Positions 39,601 to 49,527 of a stretch of 64,000 nt of DNA are shown in pieces; the first letter of the stretch is position 1; each line of letters starts with the position of its first letter. Source of the DNA: Microvelia longipes (taxonomy: Eukaryota > Arthropoda > Insecta > Hemiptera > Veliidae). Position numbers and translations under genes: made by a program. The notes under the pieces were generated by a model. It had not been told where the DNA came from, searched no databases, and was given only the letters and a program-made list of their open reading frames with translations. The DNA lies in NCBI GenBank assembly GCA_018340805.1, contig JACMZG010001913.1, positions 25,120,145 to 25,184,144 on the forward strand, read 5' to 3'.

Positions 39601-42568
39601 GGTTTGTCTTCTTAAATCATTTTGTTTAAACAGTTTCAATAAGACTCACCTGCTCTGGAAGATTATCATTAGGCCAAGGTATGGTAACAAAATTAGGCAT
39701 TATGACAATACTGGCAGTTTCAGTTGTTTCAAACGTCTTAGCACTGTCTGGATCGAACCCTCCTTCAAGTCCGATAGCGAGTCTTGTCACCTTTCTTTCA
39801 GGTCCATCACCTTGTTTTGAGTCAACCTACAGACATAAAAATAACTAATTGTAATCAAATAAAAATATTTGTTTAAGCATTAACAATAAAGTAGTCACTT
39901 AAAATAAATAAACTTTGGCAACACACTTCAAAAGCAAATTATGAAACTAAAACTAAGGCCTTTGACCAATTTAATAGTTTGTGAATGAATTAATACATAC
40001 TTAGCTGTTAAGATTATAAACTAAATCTATGTCAGTTCTTTCTAAAAGGGGATTGGTCCTATTAACAATTAACAAAGCTTTTTTACTCGTAAAAATTCTA
40101 TCAAACATCAATAGCTTTAGTTTTGGGCCAAAAAGTCCAAAACACTTTTCACACTTCAGCACTTATTCCACCAAAATAGCAGTCACAAGAGGCAAAATGC
40201 CTTGTATTAATGCCTAGAACCCTAAAAAAGTTACCAATTTTTTAGGGTTATATTAGGGTTACCCAAAAAAGTTACCGGTGTTATATGCGACACCCAAAGT
40301 TAACTTCACCATGAAAAAGAAGCTCTAGGTACACAAAAAAATTACCCCAAGTTTCATTGATTTATGTAAAACGGTTACACCCTGTATATTTATGTAAGAG
40401 ATTTTTGTGGATTAGACATTTCACAATATTAACTTAGGAAAAAATTTATCTCCTACCATGACCCCAACTTTATTAGCTCATTTTTCATTCAAAAATGTTG
40501 CTTAAAATAAATTGAAATATTATAATATCTTTTGTTGCTCCTCATAGTGCCCAACCTTACAATTAATAAAATGAAATAAAAACACACTTCGATTTTATCT
40601 CTTTTGAGATGCAAATAAACAGCATTTCCAGTCTTTTCATAATGATGCTGCAAATATTCTTTTCCAAGCCCATAAAAGGTTTGAAGGCACACGTATAAAC
40701 CAGTATCACAATCCTGTAAAAAAATATTAATATCATAGAAACAAAAAATAAAAAACATCTAACTTTATTCCTCTTAGTACTATTTTTTTTATTTATCTAT
40801 TTGCTTACAAAAAATGTTTTGACAAAAGAGTCCCGCCTTGCATATTGGCGCTAATATTTAAAACATCTTAAAAATAAAAATTAAGAAAAGTAAAATTTTT
40901 AAAAATAAATAATCTATGGAAAGAAAAGAAAATATATCCTACGACATTTTTTTAAAGTAAAATTAGAATAGTAGAAAAGCGAAAGAATGTATAATTAAAA
41001 AATAGAAAAAAAAGATATTTGCTTTAGAAAACATTTAGTTTTGATTGTAAGGTTTTCTGAGCGTGAAAGTAATATGTATTTTTATCTGAGGGCGTTTGAC
41101 AGTGAGCATTAAAAAAAAGAGGTTAAGTGAGTCTTTTCTAGCTGTGCAGATTGGAGATAATTCATTCCCTCAGAAAATATATTGGTGGTTAAGTAAATAC
41201 AGTTTAACTAAACTAGAACAAGAGAGAGTCTTATCTGAGTCTTACAGTTCTGATCTTATGAATGGTGCTTCTTATTTGAAGTCAGGCTTTGAATAATGAA
41301 CAAAAGAGAGTAAGCTTTATGAAACATTCTGCATATGAAGTATGTAGGGCTCTTTCTGTGTCCAAGCTAAATAAGTGGTTCTCATAGGACTAACAGATTT
41401 TTTATATTTTTCTTAAAAATGTCAGAATCAAGGATAATTAAAATTTCTGAGCCAAATCTAACCAGTTACGTTTTGTATAAGAAAAACCACTCGTAATCTT
41501 TTAAGTTCAATGAACTCTTGTCTAATTGAACTTTGAGAGGCATTGAAAGTTAATTGTAAGTAAGTTAATTAATTTAGTAAGAACGGGAATGAACACAGGG
41601 ATCAACCCTGAAACTCTCTAAACTGTAAGTTAAAGAAGCAAACCTTTTCGTGTGAACAGTAGTGGTCGAACCCCTTGCCAAACCACGCGTGCTAACAAAG
41701 TACATAGTTTGTCAAGAAGGTTACATTCTACATGTAGGCCTCTGGGGTTATTGTCATGAAGATTTAGGTCTTCCGGCGGTGCCTGCATCGATGTAGATAA
41801 AGAATCTGAAGTTTCGCTTCCACTGTGGGAGGCATCTTCAAGGATGTAGGACATCATGGATAGAAAGAAACAAAATGCTCTACAAAGCTGAACCCAGCTC
41901 CACAAAGCTGAGCATTGTGTTTCTATCCATGATTTCCTACATCCCTGAAGATGTCTCCCACAGTTGAAGTGAAACATTTATCTACATTGATGCGGTCACC
42001 CCCAGAAGACCTAAATCTTCATTCTAAATATGATCTATCGCCTCTAAAGTTACATATAGGGGAGATCGATTTATATTTCATCTCCCTAGTTCTAGTGTAT
42101 CCAACTAAATTCTCTCCGCAAGTTTCTTACAGCGTATTTAACTGGTGTACTTTATACGATTCGTGGATTTAGTATGTGCAAGTATAAAGTAAGTATAAAT
42201 TTAAAGATTCAACTAGCAAAGAAACCCATCACCGGATTAGATTCAATATGTATGATAACACAGTAAGCCCACGTTCCGGTTGAATCATTCAACATTAAGA
42301 TGACTCAGGAAAAAAAGTAACATTATCCAACAAAAAACAAAAATGATAAAACTAAGCAGACGATACAATAAGAGTAAATTCATAACAAGGGCAAAATAGG
42401 AAATCAATCAATTCAATAACTAATTATGATAATAAAAAAAATTGTAAAAGTTAATACCGGAGAGTCGAAGGAATAGACGCATTCATCTTTGTATATTTTA
42501 TCACTTCGTGTTGCTTCTCTGATCCTCGATAAGTGAGAAGAGAGAAGTTTAATATTTTCTTCAATCAT
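27471..42568 (-). CDS. USP5: Ubiquitin carboxyl-terminal hydrolase 5 (isopeptidase T); gene-level entry, 16 coding exons
   Basis: Cysteine protease that disassembles free polyubiquitin chains and so recycles ubiquitin for the proteasome system. Exons: 42458-42568, 40588-40713, 39650-39826, 39197-39303, 38924-39111, 38475-38620, 37887-38080, 37228-37299, 36099-36286, 34892-35100, 33301-33423, 31066-31162, 29764-29907, 29466-29613, 28018-28221, 27471-27646. All junctions are GT-AG and phases agree. The sum is 2410 bases, one more than a multiple of three, because of a frame error in exon 9. About 803 residues against 858 in human USP5. Order: N-terminal domain, ZnF-UBP with its Cys residues, Cys box (catalytic Cys about 332), QQD motif, UBA1, UBA2, His box. 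The start is set by homology of MIEENIKLL to the family; an in-frame upstream Met leads a hydrophobic stretch unlike any USP5. Confidence 0.96.
28018..28221 (-). CDS. USP5: USP5 exon 15: UBA2
   Basis: [20 protein letters not shown], then ...[20 protein letters not shown], matching MGFSRDQALKALRATNNSLE. Confidence 0.97.
29466..29613 (-). CDS. USP5: USP5 exon 14: UBA1
   Basis: [20 protein letters not shown], then ...[19 protein letters not shown]. The MGF loop and the tail are typical of UBA1, which binds a second ubiquitin of the chain. Confidence 0.96.
29764..29907 (-). CDS. USP5: USP5 exon 13
   Basis: [20 protein letters not shown], then ...[11 protein letters not shown], the beginning of UBA1. 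Donor GTTAGT. Confidence 0.94.
29990..30460 (-). repeat. Dispersed repeat family R, minus-strand copy in USP5 intron 12
   Basis: Well-preserved copy with the GAAACTTGGCACATATGTTA block and the CCTACATACCTATAATATGA terminus. The open frames here are incidental. Confidence 0.6.
31066..31162 (-). CDS. USP5: USP5 exon 12
   Basis: [20 protein letters not shown], then [11 protein letters not shown]; the FPDYLVIQIKKF and DWVPKKLDV motifs of the USP fold. Confidence 0.96.
31370..31900. repeat. T-rich, TATTT-type low-complexity DNA in USP5 intron 11
   Basis: Long runs of TTTATTT units on the plus strand, with little else. Confidence 0.7.
32038..32475. repeat. Irregular tandem array, unit about 28-30 bp
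   Basis: Consensus unit GTATGAAGGAAAAGTATTCATACTCTAG, a dozen or more copies with frequent one- to three-base losses. The first unit continues directly from the terminus of repeat family R (ACTGTAGGTATGAAGGAAAA), so the array probably arose by expansion of that terminus. Confidence 0.85.
33301..33423 (-). CDS. USP5: USP5 exon 11
   Basis: [20 protein letters not shown], then INAHTTAYK, matching VPFSSCLEAY...ALQAKSVAVK. Confidence 0.94.
34000..34200. repeat. Imperfect foldback adjoining the 93-bp tandem array
   Basis: GGATATGAATATCC...AACGCCATCATTAGCAGG...CTCGAG on the left (about 34010-34090) pairs with CTCGAG...CTGATGATGGCGTTAGCC...ATTCATATCC on the right (about 34125-34190). Confidence 0.7.
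34135..34705 (+). repeat. Tandem array, unit about 93 bp, six ragged copies
   Basis: Units start near 34145, 34240, 34331, 34428, 34522 and 34617. Consensus pieces are GATGATGGTGTTAAGCCGAA, ACTGTTCCAGGATATTCATA, TCCAACAGCAAGTA and GATTCTTCAATTGCTTCTGA. The first unit keeps CTGATGATGGCGTTAGCCGA, a hammerhead-like core. Other units have CTGCAGATGATGG instead. In USP5 intron 10. Confidence 0.85.
34892..35100 (-). CDS. USP5: USP5 exon 10
   Basis: [20 protein letters not shown], then [14 protein letters not shown], matching the DYIMQLPVPM region; ends in a Lys/Pro-rich, charged insert region. Confidence 0.92.
35385..35470 (+). repeat. Element end with degraded hammerhead motif
   Basis: GCATGATGATGGCTC...GTGAAAGCGCTTTGC, then AATAAAG and TTGTGGAGAGACTTC. 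Same terminus as 59322-59400, but the C of CUGAUGA is missing. Confidence 0.55.
36099..36286 (-). CDS. USP5: USP5 exon 9: QQD motif, with internal frame error
   Basis: Starts in frame as [13 protein letters not shown] (family GHGLLSGEYS). The expected continuation [20 protein letters not shown] and [16 protein letters not shown] is in another frame. The exon length is one base too long for its two junction phases. A small indel lies between about 36190 and 36260. No stop-free single frame covers the exon. Confidence 0.9.
36530..36700 (-). repeat. Dispersed repeat family R, partial copy
   Basis: Contains ACAACGGACAGCTTGGTAAA and the CACCTGAAGCAAATGATTCA block in minus orientation. Confidence 0.45.
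37228..37299 (-). CDS. USP5: USP5 exon 8
   Basis: [20 protein letters not shown], then FNTQ. Matches the DPTQDFSTQ stretch after the Cys box. Donor GTAAGT, phase 2 out. Confidence 0.9.
37400..37870. repeat. Irregular AT-rich tandem repeat in USP5 intron 7
   Basis: ACTTAAAACAAATCACTCTT and AACAAATAAAATATTAC recur many times with dropouts. It ends right at the donor of exon 7. Confidence 0.75.
37887..38080 (-). CDS. USP5: USP5 exon 7: catalytic Cys box
   Basis: [14 protein letters not shown], then [20 protein letters not shown]. The Cys of GNSC (about residue 332) is the nucleophile. Confidence 0.98.
38475..38620 (-). CDS. USP5: USP5 exon 6
   Basis: [20 protein letters not shown], then [12 protein letters not shown]. 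End of the ZnF-UBP domain and linker; human has the same [11 protein letters not shown]. Confidence 0.96.
38924..39111 (-). CDS. USP5: USP5 exon 5: ZnF-UBP domain
   Basis: [19 protein letters not shown], then [20 protein letters not shown]. Holds the zinc ligands and the pocket that grips the free C-terminal Gly-Gly of unanchored ubiquitin. Confidence 0.97.
39197..39303 (-). CDS. USP5: USP5 exon 4
   Basis: [20 protein letters not shown], then [11 protein letters not shown], which matches WDGEVRQVSK. Confidence 0.95.
39650..39826 (-). CDS. USP5: USP5 exon 3
   Basis: 59 codons with [17 protein letters not shown], matching the conserved RLAIGVEGGF segment. Phase 0 at both ends. Confidence 0.95.
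40588..40713 (-). CDS. USP5: USP5 exon 2
   Basis: [20 protein letters not shown], then ...[16 protein letters not shown]. Corresponds to the GLYICMNTFLGFGKQYVE region of the cryptic N-terminal zinc-finger fold. Donor GTGTGT. Confidence 0.94.
41750..42025. repeat. Foldback in USP5 intron 1 (arms of about 110-125 bp)
   Basis: The left arm (41755-41880) and right arm (41912-42023) are reverse complements with scattered mismatches. The right arm reads CCCTGAAGATGTCTCCCACA, GTTGAAGTGAAAC, a CUGANGA...GAAAC arrangement like the Penelope-type ends. Confidence 0.75.
42458..42568 (-). CDS. USP5: USP5 exon 1 (start)
   Basis: Encodes [20 protein letters not shown], then [14 protein letters not shown]; the KDEC...SFD block matches the family N-terminus. 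Donor CCG|GTATTA. Confidence 0.92.
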
Positions 42569-42599
42569 TAGAGTAAAAAATAGTGAATTATTGAATAAA

Positions 42600-42960
42600 T
42601 TAAACAATAAAATAATTAAAAAGATACATGCACAATTAAAAACCCGCACGACACTCACCGCACCGCAAACAAAATTATTACATTTCAGAAAGCTCAACCT
42701 CATTACAGCTGTAGTGGATTATACCTAAAAAAAGATCTAATCTTTGGTATTTTTTTGGTCGAAGCTCCCCTTAAAAAAATCCATTTTTTGTAGCTCCTAA
42801 CATCTCTATTAAAACAGATTTTTATTCGGACTCTCTTGTGTCTAAAAAGGAGTCCCGTCTGTATTGGATTTCTATTTCAAATTCTACTCCTGTCCCAAAA
42901 ATCATATTTTGCTAAATGAATAGACAATTAAAGTTGTGTTGTAATGTTGGCAACACTTAC
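42600..42960. promoter_or_regulatory. Upstream region and probable promoter of USP5
   Basis: Lies between the USP5 start codon and the next repeat. No core promoter element could be assigned. The opposite strand has an open frame starting at 42944, so the region might be bidirectional. Confidence 0.35.
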
Positions 42961-43216
42961 GAACAATATAAATCAGCTGTTTTCGTCAAGTTCCAAACAG
43001 GGAGATCTCAGATCAAGGATGTTGAATAAAGGGGATGACGCACTAAGTCGAATTGCCATTCAACAAAGTGACCCCATCGAAAATCAAAACATAGAGATGA
43101 ATGCAACACGAAACACACGTCAAAAACCAACTGCACATGCTTGGTACGAACTGCACATGCTTATGATCCTTATAACAGCGCAGGTCTTAAAATTTAGAGG
43201 CAAACTTATAACCTAA
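42944..43216 (+). CDS. Hypothetical small ORF divergent from USP5
   Basis: 90 codons starting MLATLTNNINQLFSSSSKQG. Not recognised. It has normal-looking, non-repetitive composition and sits head to head with USP5, where a divergent gene would start. A possible donor (CAG|GTCTTA) lies inside it near 43181. Against it: part of the frame (43014-43075) is repeated inverted at about 43255-43312. May be a first exon of an interrupted gene or chance. Confidence 0.25.
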   Translation: MLATLTNNINQLFSSSSKQGDLRSRMLNKGDDALSRIAIQQSDPIENQNIEMNATRNTRQKPTAHAWYELHMLMILITAQVLKFRGKLIT

Positions 43217-43315
43217 GGGGAGGTAAGTTTGCTCCTATTTCTCTATCTCACAAACTTCCATGGGGTCAGAAATGTTCCTTAATGCGTCATCCTATTTATT
43301 CAACATCCTTCGGTG
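43014..43315. repeat. Imperfect inverted repeat near the USP5 promoter
   Basis: AAGGATGTTGAATAAAGGGG and ATGACGCACTAAG on the left pair with CTTAATGCGTCATCCTATTT and ATTCAACATCCTTC on the right; GTGACCCCATCGA pairs roughly with CCATGGGGTCAG. Confidence 0.65.
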
Positions 43316-43564
43316 TGTAACTTTATTTATCAGGTACTCATCTGATGTTTTTACATGATATATTTATTTATATATTTATATTTATATATTTTATTTATAT
43401 TTTATATATATATATTTTATATTTATTTATATTTATATTATTTTATTTATATATTTATTTATTACATGGTATTTTATTTTAATTTTTTTTTTATTAAAAA
43501 AAAATTGTATGTTTTTACATGTAAAATTATTTATAAATTGGGCTCAAAACCCGTTTTTGTGTAA

Positions 43565-43592
43565 ATAAATAAATAAATAAATAAATAAATGA
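43565..43592. repeat. (AAAT)n simple repeat
   Basis: Seven AAAT units. Confidence 0.85.
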
Positions 43593-43643
43593 TATTTTAT
43601 CTGGTGAGTGGTGGGGGAAACAAATCAGGTAAAACATCAGGTG

Positions 43644-43978
43644 TGTCGCTGTAGCACAGCGATATCTTGTTTAAATTTTTGTTTCATACTTATTTTATTA
43701 TAATTTAGGGAATTTAGTTTTGTTTTGACTTTTGGTGACATAGGGTTTTTATGATTTTTCACAGAATTTAGGAGAACAATTTTTCTTTTACAGTTAAAGT
43801 TAAAGTTAAAGTTAGAGTTAGTTAATATGTTAATACTATGATGTTAAATGATGATAAGCAATATAGTTGTTTGAATAATGAAAGGTGAGAAATTGTTTTA
43901 TTTATAATATATTGACTTAGAAACTAGTAATAGAAGTTCTCTGATTGAAAGAAGTCTCGCTGCAAGACTGCAGCGAAA
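43644..43978 (+). repeat. 5' LTR of the BEL/Pao element
   Basis: Starts TGTCGCTGTAGCACAGCG and ends CTGCAAGACTGCAGCGAAA. Contains (GTTAAA)n-like short repeats and should hold promoter and polyadenylation signals. 335 bases. Confidence 0.95.
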
Positions 43979-44204
43979 GTAAAAGAAAAATTTAACATTC
44001 TTAGGAATGGACTGAAAGAAAGAAACGATACCGCTGAGTCGTTATTGAAACATTTAGTTTTGAAATTCAATTTTAAATATCTATTTTGATTTTAAAAGTG
44101 AAAACAAGTTTTTATGTCAAATTTTAAAAAAAACGAAATAATTCGAGTAATTAATTTTTCGAAGATTAAAGATGAGTATAGATTTCGTTTAGGTCTTTGT
44201 TTAT

Positions 44205-44618
44205 TTGCTATTTAGACTCTTAAAGATGGAAAGAGCTCGATCGTCAAGTTCTGTTTCTGAGCCACCGTTGAGATCTGATCGAAAGTACACCGAAAAGGGA
44301 TGTGAGTACACCTTAACTGTGCTGGTCAAAGCTTTAAAGACTGCATGGAAGGAGGTTGATAGGGTTAAACTTGAGCTTACAGAATTAGCATTTAAGTTAG
44401 AGGAGCCAGGTGTGCCGAGTGTTGTGTCAGCAAGTCTAAGTAACCTAAGCAGACTTAGAAATGAAATTTTGGGTTATTTAGACAGACTTCCTGGGCTGAT
44501 GGATGCACAAGCACCATACTTGGTTACCTCTAAAGAAAAACTAACAGCATTAGATGAAACCCTCAGGTGCTACGGTATGATGCTTGAAAAAAGTATAATC
44601 CCTACTAAACTAATGTAG
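44205..44618 (+). pseudogene. BEL/Pao gag N-terminus, interrupted
   Basis: From ERARSSSSVSEPPLRSDRKY on, a helical N-terminal gag region as in BEL/Pao elements. The element's reading is interrupted at about 44600 by the nested retrotransposon and resumes near 47270, so the last few codons belong to the insertion. Confidence 0.8.
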
Positions 44619-44667
44619 AGAGGATAATACCAGAGGAGGAGGAGTTCTAATATATACTCACAAGGAC

Positions 44668-45381
44668 TTGGGTCAGCCAACTGTCATTAGCCAAATAAAC
44701 CAACTATCTATTCCTTTCGTATGTGAATTAGCAGCTGTGAAGGTCGGTGACTGCGTTTATATCACTGTATATCGAACGCCTGAACGAGACTTTCCAACCT
44801 TTCTCGAAATTCTCTACGAAGCAGTAAACATAGCATATAAGAAAGGAAATAACATCATAGTCGCTGGAGATTTCAATATTGACTTGTTAAACCAAACGAA
44901 TAAAGATACACTAGCTTTGCTCGATTTAATGAAATCATTTGGTCTTCAAACAAACTTTAAAGACGTCACAAGGCCTAGGAGTAACAAATGTCTCGATAAC
45001 ATCTTTTCTTCTTGGGAAGGAAACTGTGAAATTCATCCCTACAGCTTCTCTGATCTTCAAAGTTTATGGATCAGCACTCAAAATAAAACCAAGAAGAAAA
45101 GACAAAAAAAGGTTATCCGCACTAGACCCATTGACGAGACGAAATTAAAGTTGTTTGAGGACAAATTGAAATCACTAAATCTGCAACCATCATCTTTCGT
45201 AGAATGTGAGAAAAGTTGGTCTGAGTTCATTAATATTATAGAATTATGTTTTCCTATAGTGGAAACAACTGCCAAACCTAGAAAGAAAAAACTTTACTTT
45301 TTTAATGAGGAATTAAAGCAAATGAGAGAAAAACTCAATACATTAACTCATTCAGTAAAGATTTTCAATCTGGTTGGCTGA
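44668..45381 (+). pseudogene. Non-LTR endonuclease C-terminal half and linker
   Basis: Contains CVYITVYRTPERDF (usually YRPP) and VAGDFNIDLLNQTNKD, the catalytic GDFN motif of AP-type endonucleases. The frame is lost after 45381; upstream endonuclease sequence continues to about 44620 in another frame. Confidence 0.88.
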
Positions 45382-45488
45382 AAAATAAAGAACACAACTT
45401 AGAAACGCTTATAGAAAGGCTCTAAACACATGTAAAAGAAAAAATATATAGAATATGTAAATAATAATGTAAATAATCCTTCAGCAAT

Positions 45489-46165
45489 TTGGAAAATGTT
45501 AAACAAGAAGGTGGTTTGGAGGCAAAACAAGTAGAAATAGATTTAAAGCCAGATGAGATTAATAAACATTTTGCTACTATTGCAGATAAGCTTCATGCTA
45601 ACCTGGCCAAGCCATCTAACTCTACTCCTAGACAGCATCTACAACCACCTCTTCCTCATATTAAATCCTTCTATCTTAATTACACAGACAGTGAGGAAGT
45701 TAAAAAGATTACATCCTTGTTAAAGAATTCAAATAGTTTTGACATTTATTACTTTAGTAATAATTTATTAAAAAAATTATCTCTTATATAAGTCCATATT
45801 TAAGTCATCTAATTAATAACTGTATCTTCCTAGGTTATTTTCCTTCTTGTCTTAAAGTCAGTAGAGTCATACCAATATATAAAAAAGGTCCTGTGAGTGA
45901 TCTTAACAATTTTCGGCCCATATCTATCGTTCCAATCTTTTCAAAAATATTCGAAAGAATCATAAAAAATAGACTTTTAAAATTTTTAAACAAAAATAAC
46001 TTTTTTCATGACCAACAGTTTGGATTCAGAGCGAATCGCTCTACTTATAAGGCACTTCAAACAATAGCAGAAACATTTATGACGCTTTCGAAAACAAAGA
46101 AGAATTGCTTGCTCTATCGTGTGACATTTCAAAAGCCTTTGACTGCATTCATTTTCAGACGTTGA
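45489..46165 (+). pseudogene. Non-LTR linker and reverse transcriptase N-terminal part, frameshifted
   Basis: Pieces in different frames: 45489-45791 (linker) and 45893-46165, the latter with NNFRPISIVPIFSKIFERII and DQQFGFRANRST, RT motifs of the Jockey group. Confidence 0.85.
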
Positions 46166-46183
46166 AACTTAAGCTGCTGAGTT

Positions 46184-46675
46184 GTGGATAGGGGTCTCCC
46201 TCTGGAGCTCATTATGTCATATCTCACTAAAAGGATTCAACAGGTACACGTTAACGGAAAACTATCTGACGCGAGAGAATTACAGTATGGAGTTCCTCAA
46301 GGATCTGTTCTAGGCCCTATTCTTTTTCTTATCTACTGTAATGATCTTCCTGACTTCAGCCATAGGTGCATTAGATTTGCAGACGATACAACGTATTTAA
46401 TCAAGAACGCCAATAGACAGACTCTATTGAATCAGAAAGATGTAGTTATAAGTAGAGCTAAAGACTGGTTTTCAACCAATTCACTGACACTTAATGATGA
46501 GAAGAGTCAAGTGTTGATATTTTCGCTGAAATCGCCAGATAGAGAGAATTCGCTGAAGCTCCTTGGAGTTACTCTGGATTCTCTACTCACCTGGGAGAAG
46601 CATACTTCTCAACTGGCAAAGAAGCTATCATCAGTTCTCTTCCTACTCAGGAAATTTCAGAAGTATTGGATGTAA
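46184..46675 (+). pseudogene. Non-LTR reverse transcriptase catalytic part
   Basis: YGVPQGSVLGPILFLIYCND, then CIRFADDTTYLI, the FADD active site, and later KLLGVTLDSLLTWEKH. The frame shifts again after 46675; further C-terminal sequence runs to about 47014. Confidence 0.9.
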
Positions 46676-47236
46676 AAACCATGATATCAGTGTACTACGC
46701 CTACTTCTTTTCAAGAATGTCTTATTGTGCTGCCTTGTGGGAACCAGTACCAGTGCTCTAAATATTTTCTACTCCAAAAAAAGGCCCTGCGTATAATTTT
46801 TAACTTACAATATTCTGAATCGTGTAAGCCCTATTTTAAGAAATTCTCTCTTATGACTCTACCATCTTTTGTTATTTATAACTTGCTTTTATTTATTCAC
46901 TCGGAAAGTAACCACCATAGAAATATTGATAATCATAACTATAATACTAGATATAACCATATGCTAATAGTACCTCACTGTAGACTTCATAAACTTTTAA
47001 TTCGCCTAAAATAGTTGCCATTAAAATGTATAACTGCCTGAAGCCTAAAACTCAAAACTTAGAGAGTTAACAGCATTCGCTAAGCAAATAAAAACATATT
47101 TGATTACGGAAGCTTTTTATTCTATAAACGATTTTTAAATAATTGTTCTTTGTAATTAAGTTAAGATTTTGACTCAGAGACACAATTGTAATTTTACTTT
47201 TGTAATTTTATGTATTTGTATTAACTCTTAGAAAAA

Positions 47237-47267
<31 letters not shown>

Positions 47268-47269
47268 AC

Positions 47270-48600
47270 CTTCGAATCGTGAACGTTCGTCTAGATCTTT
47301 TACCTCTGGTTTTACGACGGCCAGTTCGGTATCGAGTAAGAAGTCTGTCGCATCCATCAAGTTAGAAGCTAAACTAGCTCTGGCACTGGAGAAAAATAAA
47401 ATAGAAGAAGAGACCAGTCAGGCTAACATTCGGATGCTACTTTTAGAGCAAAAGTTAGCAAAAGAAAAAGACACACTTAATAGATTACGAAAACAGACCA
47501 TATGTACTTCAGTTTTGGAAAAAAGTTTGAAAGAAGCATCAAGTATAGACGATGTAGAGGCTGTATTAGATCACTTAAACATGGAAGCGAATGAAGTTTC
47601 TGAATTACGTGACCTTGTGTTCCCGACCGGTCTACTCAAGAAACAATTCGATTTGAAACGGAACAAGATTGTTTAGATGTTGCATCTGATTGCTGCTATG
47701 ATAAGGTAGTAACGTCTTCGCCAATCGATAAACTTTTAAAAACTGAGGACGAACGGTCCAGGCCTAAAGAACCTCCTGCTCGAACTCTGGTACTTGATGC
47801 GGCGAGTACTTGTTTTCCTGCTGCCTCCACCAGACGACCTACAGAAAAGGCATCTTCGAGGAAACCAGATGGAGCCTTTTGCTCCTACCCGTCAACGCAA
47901 CAGTCACCGGATCCCACCTTAGTTTTGACCAAAATTCAGGTATTAAATTCGATTGTTCCCCTCCAATATGGAGGGGACAGTTTAAATTTTCCAATTTTTA
48001 GAGATACAGTTAGGTCCTATCTTGAAGATGGGATTTTAGGAGAAACAGAAAAGAGGGCGTTTCTAAATAAATTCTTAAAAGGAGAAGCGTTAGAACTGCT
48101 TCAATCTAACATAGGGTTATCATATAGGGAAGCTATAGATTTAATTGAACGAAGGTTTGGGAACCCAATTAGAATTACAGAAGCTTGGACAAAATCGCTA
48201 ATGGAAGGGCCACATTTAAAAGTTGGGGACCCCAAAGGGTTAGTTAGATTTTCGGAAAACCTACTTACTGCTTGTAGGGTACTTTCACAAAGTGCCTTAC
48301 AAGAAGTAAGTTCTAAAGTTTGTCTGAAAAAAATAGTCTCTCGTCTACCCCAAAATTTTATTACAAAATGGATTTTAGAAATAAAGGAATTGGAGGGCAT
48401 GAAACAATTCACCATCTGGCGAACTTTGTAGATAAAATGACTTATTCATTGATTCATCCCGTATATTCTCCAAATGTTGATTCGATATACCCTTCCGGAT
48501 CCGATGTAAGAAAGGTACTTCTGTTAAGGGACTTAGAAACCAAACAGCCTTGCAAGGGCACCTTGTCCACAAGGAGACTTCTTTGAAACCCGACTCCTCT
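47270..48600 (+). pseudogene. BEL/Pao gag, main part, frameshifted
   Basis: Resumes with PSNRERSSRSFTSGFTTASS and a Lys/Glu-rich coiled coil (KLEAKLALALEKNKIEEE). Then come 47434-47676 and 47925-48431, the latter with PLQYGGDSLNFPIFRDTVRS, the gag domain common to BEL/Pao. At least two frame changes. Confidence 0.88.
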
Positions 48601-48662
48601 TTCAACTAGTTCCTCGTTCTACGAGCAAGGACACTAATTTAGCAATAGACGCATCAAACTTA

Positions 48663-49526
48663 ATGCCTGATAAAAATGCATGTAAATTTTGCTCCGAACA
48701 CCATTCCACAGACAAATGTAAAAAGCTCGCAGCGTGCTCGATGCAAGAAAGATGGGAGTTTATAAAAAAGAGTGGTCTCTGTTGGGCATGTTTATCTCGG
48801 GGCCACCTTTCTAAATATTGTAAGAACAGACTCAAATGTCAAATGGTAGATTGTGGCAAGCTGCATCCAACGGCGTTCCATCCTTCAGATAAAGATCAAA
48901 AACGAGGGGCAACTTCTAGGTCGACCAAAGCGAAAAAATTTGTAGGAACAACATCATTTATTATTCCAGTATACGTATACCCAAATAACAATCCAGAAAA
49001 GAAAAAAATAGTTTATGCGCTTTTAGATGACGGGAGCGACTCTTGTTTTATCTCCGAGCGTTTAAGACAAGATCTGGATCTTGAGGGAGTACTAACTAAG
49101 CTCGAGCTTGCCACAATCTTGAAGAAAACGATTATAAATAGTCGGAAAGTGAAGGACCTTGTGATAACTAGCTTTGACGGCAATGCTGAAATTAAACTAC
49201 CAGACACATATACTAGAGAGCATATCCCAGGAAATCCTGAAGAAATACCTACTCCTAAGTTAGCGAACCATTTTCGTCATTTGCGACAAATTGCCACCCA
49301 TCTTCAACCTATTCGAGAGGACCCAGAAATAGACATTTTGATAGGTAGCAACTGCCCTAAAGCTCTGTGTCCAATTGAAGTGATTCGAGGTAAAGATGAA
49401 GAACCATATGGTCTTAGAACCTTTCTGGGATGGGGAATAATTGGACCTCGCCCCGAAGGTAATTTAGAAAGTGATAGGTCTAATTCGCTTAGAATATCTT
49501 TAAAAAGAAGTAATAAATCTATTTAA
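48663..49526 (+). pseudogene. BEL/Pao zinc knuckle and aspartic protease
   Basis: CKFCSEHHSTDKCKKLAACS and CWACLSRGHLSKYCKNRLKC are the Cys/His knuckles. YALLDDGSDSCFISERL holds the protease active site (DDGS). The pol region continues from here in other frames. Confidence 0.9.
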
Positions 49527-49527
49527 T

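Larger units (their letters stand above)
44610..47268 (+). mobile_element. Jockey-like non-LTR retrotransposon, 5'-truncated, nested in the BEL/Pao gag
   Basis: Begins inside an AP-type endonuclease (NTRGGGVLIYTHKDL), has reverse transcriptase, and ends in an (AAAT)n tail at 47234-47268. Several frameshifts. It lacks the N-terminal ORF and most of the first endonuclease motifs. Its 3' tail and 5' truncation are the usual result of target-primed reverse transcription. Confidence 0.9.

Noticed and set aside
42569..42703. In-frame N-terminal extension of USP5
   Set aside because: Adds a hydrophobic stretch not found in the family; the homologous start is at 42568.
43355..43564. 69-codon Tyr/Phe/Ile-rich frame
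   Set aside because: Product of a TATTTATAT low-complexity tract.
48101..48415. Minus-strand frames across the BEL/Pao element
   Set aside because: Antisense of gag and pol; no domain recognised.
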